Positions 26,406-29,639 of a stretch of 29,639 nt of DNA are shown here, one piece after another. The notes below the pieces were generated by a model. It ran no database searches. It was not told where the DNA came from and was given only the letters and a program-made list of their open reading frames with translations. The position numbers and the translations under genes were made by a program. Position 1 is the stretch's first letter; each line of letters opens with the position of its first letter. The DNA comes from CAYWFU01 sp964457585 (GTDB lineage: Bacteria; JACRDZ01): positions 1 through 29,639 of the forward strand of contig CAYWFU010000032.1 of the NCBI GenBank assembly GCA_964457585.1, in the 5' to 3' direction.

Positions 26406-26425
26406 GTTGTCTGGTTACCAACGAT
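26406..26425 (+). repeat. Left 20-bp inverted repeat of the Zn-ribbon/NUDIX cassette
   Basis: GTTGTCTGGTTACCAACGAT is an exact inverted copy of 27807-27826. Its inner part GGTTACCAACGAT also recurs in the same orientation at 26494-26506, so this end has a duplicated motif. Confidence 0.8.
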
Positions 26426-26438
26426 TTTTACCAAAAAT

Positions 26439-26499
26439 TTATTTATATCCGCTAAAGGATTACTAAAAGATTATTTATTTATATCTGCAAAAGGGTTAC
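26439..26499 (+). repeat. Two 25-bp direct repeats, 36-nt period
   Basis: 26439-26463 and 26475-26499 match at 22 of 25 positions (TTATTTATATC-Y-GC-W-AAAGG-R-TTAC). They lie just inside the left inverted repeat and end in the GGTTACC motif seen in the terminal repeats. Only two copies exist, so this is not a CRISPR array; it could be iteron-like sites for a protein that acts on the cassette. Confidence 0.75.
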
Positions 26500-26553
26500 C
26501 AACGATGAAAAGAAACAATTGAATAACAAAAAGAAATGTGAGATACTTTCAAT

Positions 26554-27116
26554 ATGACTGAAATACAGAAAATTTACCAAAGCGTTGCAAGGTTTGCCAC
26601 CAAACAGATCTTTTTAATCAGCAAACTGGATATTGCAAGCGTTGTAAGCAAACAGCATCGATTGGACAATCTTCCATGAAAAAGCCAGGACAATCTGCTA
26701 CGAACATAGTGGCACGCAAAGTAATTGACCTAATAAGAGATGTAATTCGAATATATAGTGAGCAGCCTACTTTGAGAGCGTTGATTAAAGCCATGCCTTG
26801 GGTTGGTGAGTCATTCGACTTTTGGCTTACAGAGAAGTACACAAAACAACAGGCATCGATTGTTGAAAATCGCTGGGCAAATGAGCCTTACATGTCGCGT
26901 CTGAAAACTATACAAAAGATAATCACCCATCGACCTTTCAAAGGTAATATTGTTTGGCGCAGTCGCTCGTTTGCTCCACGCGTAGAGTTATTAAGTAAGG
27001 GGCATCTGCAACTTGATAAGCAACAGACAGAGCGTTCTAATTACTACAAAGATGTTTTGTACAACAAAAAACGTCCTGATGATCCTTGTGCCGTTCTAAT
27101 AGATGATCCAATATGA
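26554..27116 (+). pseudogene. Zinc-ribbon protein relic in a foreign cassette
   Basis: ATG 26554 starts MTEIQKIYQ. A frame change near 26578 is needed to continue into a zinc ribbon, RCKVCHQ ... GYCKRC (two CxxC pairs 12 residues apart). That frame then runs on (MKKPGQSATNIVARKVIDLI at 26676) to an unrecognised region containing LRALIKAMPWVGESFDFWL, a pattern like small proteins with an 'IPyvGgsiD' motif, and to a TGA at 27114. The same frame stays open after the TGA into the NUDIX segment. DNA here is clearly G+C-richer than the neighbouring genes, a sign of transfer. No function can be given. Confidence 0.5.
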
Positions 27117-27710
27117 ACAGACGATCCGCTTTTCCTCAACTATTACTCACTCTTCTATTCTGAAATCTTGGCACTCCGGGAACAAAATAAAAGGTTAATA
27201 ATAATCAGTTCAAATGTACTTGTGTACTGTGAGAAAGCTAGATGCTTATTAGTCCACAGAAGAGATAGGGAATCAGCCAACTTTGGTAACCTTTGGTGGG
27301 GCATATATGCCCCCTGGTGTGGGGCAAAGGCATGATTACGGCGGCTTAATAGAGTGCGTAGAACGAGAACTGTTGGAAGAAACGGGCCTAAGTGTGACCA
27401 TTCCAAATACCATTCCAGTTCTACTACTTGAAGAGCCACCCATATCTTTTATCGAAATGGCATATCTGGGGGTCAATATTAGTAATGAACAGCTAGACCG
27501 TAGTCGGCCGTCATGGGAAGGCAACGTCGTTAAAATATCATTTGATGAATTAAAAGATAAACTCTGCAACTTTGCCGAGTGGACTCCGTCGGGGTTGCTT
27601 CACATACTGTTTTGGTTGGCACTTGATACCCCCGGCTGAAATTCGACGGGGAAGACGCTCCCACACTATTAAAAGAGGTACTCCAACGCGTTGAGCAGTA
27701 TGAAATTTAA
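27117..27710 (+). pseudogene. NUDIX hydrolase relic, frameshifted
   Basis: Three frames must be joined. First, from 27117, the strand pattern RLIIISSNVLVYCEKARCLL then VHRRDRESANFGNLWWGIYAP looks like a NUDIX N-terminus. After a frame change near 27310, PPGVGQRHDYGGLIECVE and RELLEETGLSVTI give the NUDIX box. The REL-x-EE-x-G half is intact, while the first conserved Glu is replaced by Gly, probably part of a small change in a former GES. Another change near 27630 leads to LKFDGEDAPTLLKEVLQRVE-QYEI and TAA 27708-27710. NUDIX enzymes cleave nucleoside diphosphates linked to other groups; this copy is unlikely to work. The 27711-27988 gap holds the right inverted repeat and the antitoxin promoter only. 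Confidence 0.62.
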
Positions 27711-27806
27711 AAATATGATAAAGAAGATGAAAGTGAGGAATACAAATTGTAGCGCTCCTAACGTCTCGCTGAAGCCGAGCCTTGCAAATAGAAGTTTTGG
27801 AAATAT

Positions 27807-27826
27807 ATCGTTGGTAACCAGACAAC
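27807..27826 (-). repeat. Right 20-bp inverted repeat of the Zn-ribbon/NUDIX cassette
   Basis: ATCGTTGGTAACCAGACAAC is the exact reverse complement of 26406-26425. The two copies bracket ~1.4 kb with the zinc-ribbon and NUDIX relics, as terminal repeats of a mobile element would. No transposase or recombinase gene is seen between them. Confidence 0.8.
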
Positions 27827-27904
27827 TAACTATTAAAAAAATAAATATATAACAATATCACCAGACTGTGTGAAAACCCAATTTTAGAAGACTTAAACCA
27901 AAAA

Positions 27905-27934
27905 ATTGCACAAATAGCTATGTATGTAATATAA
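27905..27934 (+). promoter_or_regulatory. Likely promoter of the Phd/YefM-like antitoxin
   Basis: TTGCAC (27905-27910), an 18-bp spacer and a perfect TATAAT (27929-27934) lie 54 nt before ATG 27989. The -35 box is weak. Confidence 0.5.
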
Positions 27935-27988
27935 TATATTTATGAAATTAATTATGGTACTATCAAAAGTAATATGAAAGAGGTCAAT

Positions 27989-28195
27989 ATGAAAACATTA
28001 CATCCAGAATATGTCATTGATGAAAATAAAAGTAAAAAAGCTGTTTTAATTCCATTTAAAGAATGGCAAAAAATACTTGAAGAGATTGAAGAACTAGAAG
28101 ATATTAGAATTTATGATAAAGCAAAATCAAAAAAATTGGAATTTATATCTTTAGATAAAGTAGTTGATCAAATCCAAAGAAGGGCAAAAAATTGA
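27989..28195 (+). CDS. Phd/YefM-like antitoxin
   Basis: 68 residues from ATG 27989 (MKTLHPEYVIDENKSKKAVL), with GAAAGAGG just upstream. The in-frame ATG at 27974 overlaps that SD. The pattern HPEYVIDENKSKKAVLIP, EWQKILEEIEELEDIRIYDK matches small antitoxins of Phd/YefM or related type that pair with RelE/ParE toxins: a DNA-binding N-terminus, then an acidic helix that blocks the toxin. The stop overlaps a TTG start of a RelE-type toxin, which is truncated here, so the antitoxin is now effectively an orphan. Confidence 0.78.
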   Translation: MKTLHPEYVIDENKSKKAVLIPFKEWQKILEEIEELEDIRIYDKAKSKKLEFISLDKVVDQIQRRAKN

Positions 28196-28278
28196 AGTAT
28201 AAAATAGTAATTGAAAAATCTGCTCTTAAAATTTTAGAAAAAGTTCTCAATCCATTTCAATTAATGACAGTAACTTAA
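28192..28278 (+). pseudogene. Truncated RelE/ParE-type toxin
   Basis: A TTG start at 28192 overlaps the antitoxin TGA (coupled start), and the frame reads (M)KYKIVIEKSALKILEKVL, the usual N-terminus of RelE/ParE toxins, before it breaks off at NPFQLMTVT and stops at 28276-28278. Only 28 of the usual 85-100 residues remain, without the catalytic C-terminal part. The break lies inside a 17-bp repeat that recurs at 29589-29605. Confidence 0.7.
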
Positions 28279-28279
28279 G
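28263..28279 (+). repeat. 17-bp direct repeat at the toxin break (left copy)
   Basis: AATGACAGTAACTTAAG matches 29589-29605 at 16 of 17 bases, in the same orientation and ~1.3 kb apart. The copy sits exactly where the RelE-type toxin loses homology. Confidence 0.65.
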
Positions 28280-28289
28280 GGTAAAATTA

Positions 28290-28340
28290 TAGTTGTTCGA
28301 TTTATCGAACATAAAAAAAGCTTGATGTCTCAAGCAACTA
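28290..28340. repeat. Divergent REP-like double hairpin, copy E
   Basis: An outer pair TAGTTG (28290-28295) with CAACTA (28335-28340) encloses two hairpins, GTTCGAT/ATCGAAC (28295-28301, 28304-28310) and GCTTGA/TCAAGC (28320-28325, 28330-28335). The motif order and the TTAAGG edge just upstream resemble copies A-D, but the stems have compensating base changes. Confidence 0.6.
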
Positions 28341-28396
28341 CAAATAACAAAAAAACATAAATTAGATGTGCTAGCGACTGTTGTCAAGTGCAGCGC

Positions 28397-28708
28397 TTAT
28401 GCTATTTTATGAACTAATTCATAAATACTTACTTCTTTTTCAATTCTTGATGCTAAAATATCTTCTTCAATATCAAGATCATAATCCATTTGTAAACCCA
28501 ACCAAAATTGAGGAGACATTTTAAAGTATCTAGCTAAACGAAGAGCTGTATCAGCTGTAATTCTACGATTACCGTGAATAATTTCATTAATTCTGCGTGG
28601 GGCGACACCTATATCATTGGCCAACTGATTTTGACTTAATCCCATAGGTTGAATAAATTCTTCCATTAATATTTCTCCAGGATGTATAGGTTTAATCTTT
28701 TTTGCCAT
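28397..28708 (-). CDS. higA: HigA antitoxin (HTH, XRE family)
   Basis: 103 residues from ATG 28708 (MAKKIKPIHPGEILMEEFI); GGAG at 28720-28717 is 8 nt before it. The frame is open to an ATG at 28735, but that start would overlap higB and has no SD. IHPGEILMEEFIQPMGLSQ is the hallmark of HigA antitoxins, followed by the HTH (NQLANDIGVAPRRINEIIHG) and the R(L)ARYFKMSPQFWLGLQ block. It neutralises HigB and normally represses the higBA promoter. Order is toxin first, as usual for hig modules, with a 13-nt gap from higB. It appears complete. Confidence 0.95.
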   Translation of the reverse strand: MAKKIKPIHPGEILMEEFIQPMGLSQNQLANDIGVAPRRINEIIHGNRRITADTALRLARYFKMSPQFWLGLQMDYDLDIEEDILASRIEKEVSIYELVHKIA

Positions 28709-28721
28709 TTTATAATCTCCT

Positions 28722-29003
28722 TTAATGATAATCAACTATTTCCACATTTTTTGATTCACCATTTAACCATTCAAAACATATTCTCCATTGATCATTTATT
28801 CTTATACTAAATTGTCCTTTTCTATTTCCATGTAAAGCTTCAAGACGATTCGCAGGTGGAACACGTAAATCATTTAATGTATTTGAACGATTAAGCATAC
28901 GTAATTTTTTCAAAGCTGTTCTCTGAATATTTTGTGGAAATTTACGTGAAAAATTACGATAAAATATATTTTCTGTTTCTTTGCATTTGAATGATTTTAT
29001 CAT
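28722..29003 (-). CDS. higB: HigB toxin (RelE-superfamily mRNA interferase)
   Basis: 93 residues; a complete HigB with MIKSFKCKETENIFYRN, the block ALKKLRMLNRSNTLNDLRVP, the PPANRLEALHGNRKGQFSIR block and the C-terminal INDQWRICFEW, all features of HigB toxins, which cleave mRNA on the ribosome. No SD precedes ATG 29003: the -10 box ends only 7 nt away, so the transcript probably begins at or next to the AUG (leaderless). Translation of higA depends on its own good SD, so the antitoxin is likely made at a higher rate. It is the first gene of the operon. Confidence 0.95.
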   Translation of the reverse strand: MIKSFKCKETENIFYRNFSRKFPQNIQRTALKKLRMLNRSNTLNDLRVPPANRLEALHGNRKGQFSIRINDQWRICFEWLNGESKNVEIVDYH

Positions 29004-29010
29004 ATATATT

Positions 29011-29040
29011 ATTATACAATATCTTATCGTATAACGTCAA
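29011..29040 (-). promoter_or_regulatory. higBA promoter with probable HigA operator
   Basis: On the minus strand TTGACG (29040-29035), an 18-bp spacer and a perfect TATAAT (29016-29011). An inverted repeat TTATAC (29012-29017) with GTATAA (29029-29034), 11 nt apart, covers the -10 box and spacer, the expected site for autorepression by HigA. Confidence 0.75.
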
Positions 29041-29120
29041 GGGATAAATAATTTCCACTGTGGAAATGGAAAGAGTCTAACTTCCGGTGGTCCGTATTTT
29101 GTATATATAATCGCTTTCAT
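29037..29120 (-). pseudogene. Alcohol dehydrogenase (MDR family) N-terminal relic
   Basis: On the minus strand ATG 29120 has an excellent SD (AAGGAAGG, 7 nt upstream) and the frame starts MKAIIYTKYGPPEV, the standard N-terminus of zinc-type/quinone oxidoreductase alcohol dehydrogenases. It then diverges (RLFPFPQWKLFIP) and stops at 29039-29037, inside the higB -35 box. So a medium-chain dehydrogenase gene was cut after ~14 codons by the insertion or deletion that brought higBA here. Confidence 0.65.
29051..29067. promoter_or_regulatory. 17-bp perfect palindrome upstream of higBA
   Basis: ATTTCCAC (29051-29058), one central base and GTGGAAAT (29060-29067) form a perfect dyad about 10 bp upstream of the higBA -35 box. 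It may be a second operator or a relic; it lies in the truncated dehydrogenase frame. Confidence 0.5.
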
Positions 29121-29162
29121 ATAGTATCCTTCCTTTTTTGATTTTATGGTAACTATATTTAT

Positions 29163-29590
29163 TCATTTCTGATCATCAGATGTCTCAATTGAAGCTGGTT
29201 TCTGATCCTTTACACCTTTGATCAGGAGCCACAATATACATGAAATTTCTGCAACAGTGGAGATCGCGAGCCCCGGGTTAGGTTATCACTTTGTAACTCG
29301 GAAATAGGAAAATCGTAAAAAATTCGATCAGATAGCCAAAACATCCGACCATCAGCAGAACGCCCAGCACTTTGGGGATAAAACCCGACTTGAAAACAAG
29401 CAGCCCGAAGGGAAAAAGCCAAAGGCCCCAGAAAATCTCGGTAATGAAATACCCATGTTTATGCATATCGAGGAACACCATTGCCAGCGCATGCAACTGA
29501 GCAGGTTCAAAGGCTGAGAGGTATCCAGCACCGCTCAAGAGCAGAATGGGGGCAAACTGATTAAGCATATCAAGGCAGGCTACAGGGCAA
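29163..29590 (-). pseudogene. DUF4386 membrane protein relic
   Basis: On the minus strand the sequence LNQFAPILLLSGAGYLSAF, then HGYFITEIFWGLWLFPFGLL and VFKSGFIPKVLGVLLMVGCF match the C-terminal half of DUF4386 membrane proteins. The N-terminal half is missing: homology stops near 29590, at the 17-bp repeat. A frameshift near 29280 divides the end: the frame with PGLAISTVAEISCILWLLIK, GVKDQ and TGA 29165-29163 completes the usual DUF4386 end. The DNA is much more G+C-rich than the rest of the window, a sign of horizontal origin. The adjacent dehydrogenase relic (29037-29120) on the same strand suggests a former gene pair. Confidence 0.68.
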
Positions 29591-29605
29591 TGGCAGTAAC
29601 TTAAG
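29589..29605 (+). repeat. 17-bp direct repeat at the DUF4386 break (right copy)
   Basis: AATGGCAGTAACTTAAG matches 28263-28279 at 16 of 17 positions in the same orientation. It lies where DUF4386 homology begins. Confidence 0.65.
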
Positions 29606-29639
29606 CAAGTTCTGCATAGCTAACCTCCACAAATAATTT

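Noticed and set aside
27298..27313. GGGGCATATATGCCCC, a perfect 16-bp palindrome, as an operator or transposon site.
   Set aside because: It lies in the W-G-I-Y-A-P part of the NUDIX frame and is explained by codons; no promoter is near it.
29222..29422. A 66-residue minus-strand frame starting MAFSLRAACF.
   Set aside because: It is the alternative frame of the DUF4386 relic, which has clear homology in the other frame.
28994..29639. Complete membrane protein starting MLNQFAPIL at 29568.
   Set aside because: The first methionine is in the middle of the DUF4386 domain and the real N-terminal half is absent; no SD lies before it.

Overview
The window is A+T-rich bacterial chromosome. The standard code, Shine-Dalgarno (SD) leaders, a type II lipoprotein signal, large Sec-exported surface proteins and CFI-box-like C-termini suggest a Gram-negative-type bacterium, probably from an uncultured candidate phylum. 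The lineage guess is an inference; there is no rRNA or other strong marker.

Region 1 (1-12736) is a block of surface proteins: a frameshifted Ig-like (SbsA/Big_5-type) protein that enters from the left edge, a 1752-residue FG-GAP protein, a GxxExxY protein, two tiny membrane proteins on the minus strand, a 943-residue LVIVD propeller/PKD protein and a lipoprotein. Both giant proteins carry exactly 14 propeller repeats and end in a CFI-box-like tail after a lysine-rich stretch. In the second one the propeller repeats lie inside a split IPT/TIG domain.

Region 2 (12835-25980) is mostly housekeeping: a CopG/BrnA-like antitoxin relic, truD (minus), a bifunctional (p)ppGpp synthetase/hydrolase (rel), a LysM membrane protein, a tight cluster of vanZ-like, zinc-ribbon membrane protein, recN, argH and yqeK, then a TPR protein and a DUF2723/TPR membrane protein behind a clear sigma70-type promoter.

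Region 3 (25981-29639) is an accessory graveyard: a RAYT (REP-associated tyrosine transposase) relic with an internal deletion, a G+C-richer zinc-ribbon/NUDIX relic between 20-bp inverted repeats, a Phd/YefM-like antitoxin whose RelE-type toxin is cut to 28 residues, an intact higBA module with an apparently leaderless toxin gene, and relics of an alcohol dehydrogenase/DUF4386 gene pair.

A REP/MITE-like element made of three consecutive hairpins occurs four times (2030, 8371, 16411 and 17283), plus a divergent form at 28288. The four main copies each sit directly in front of a start codon. The RAYT relic is a plausible former partner. Several genes are broken in short A-runs or short tandem repeats (A8 near 962, an 8-bp duplication at 8149, A6 near 12838), which suggests slippage-driven variation, recent decay or assembly error.
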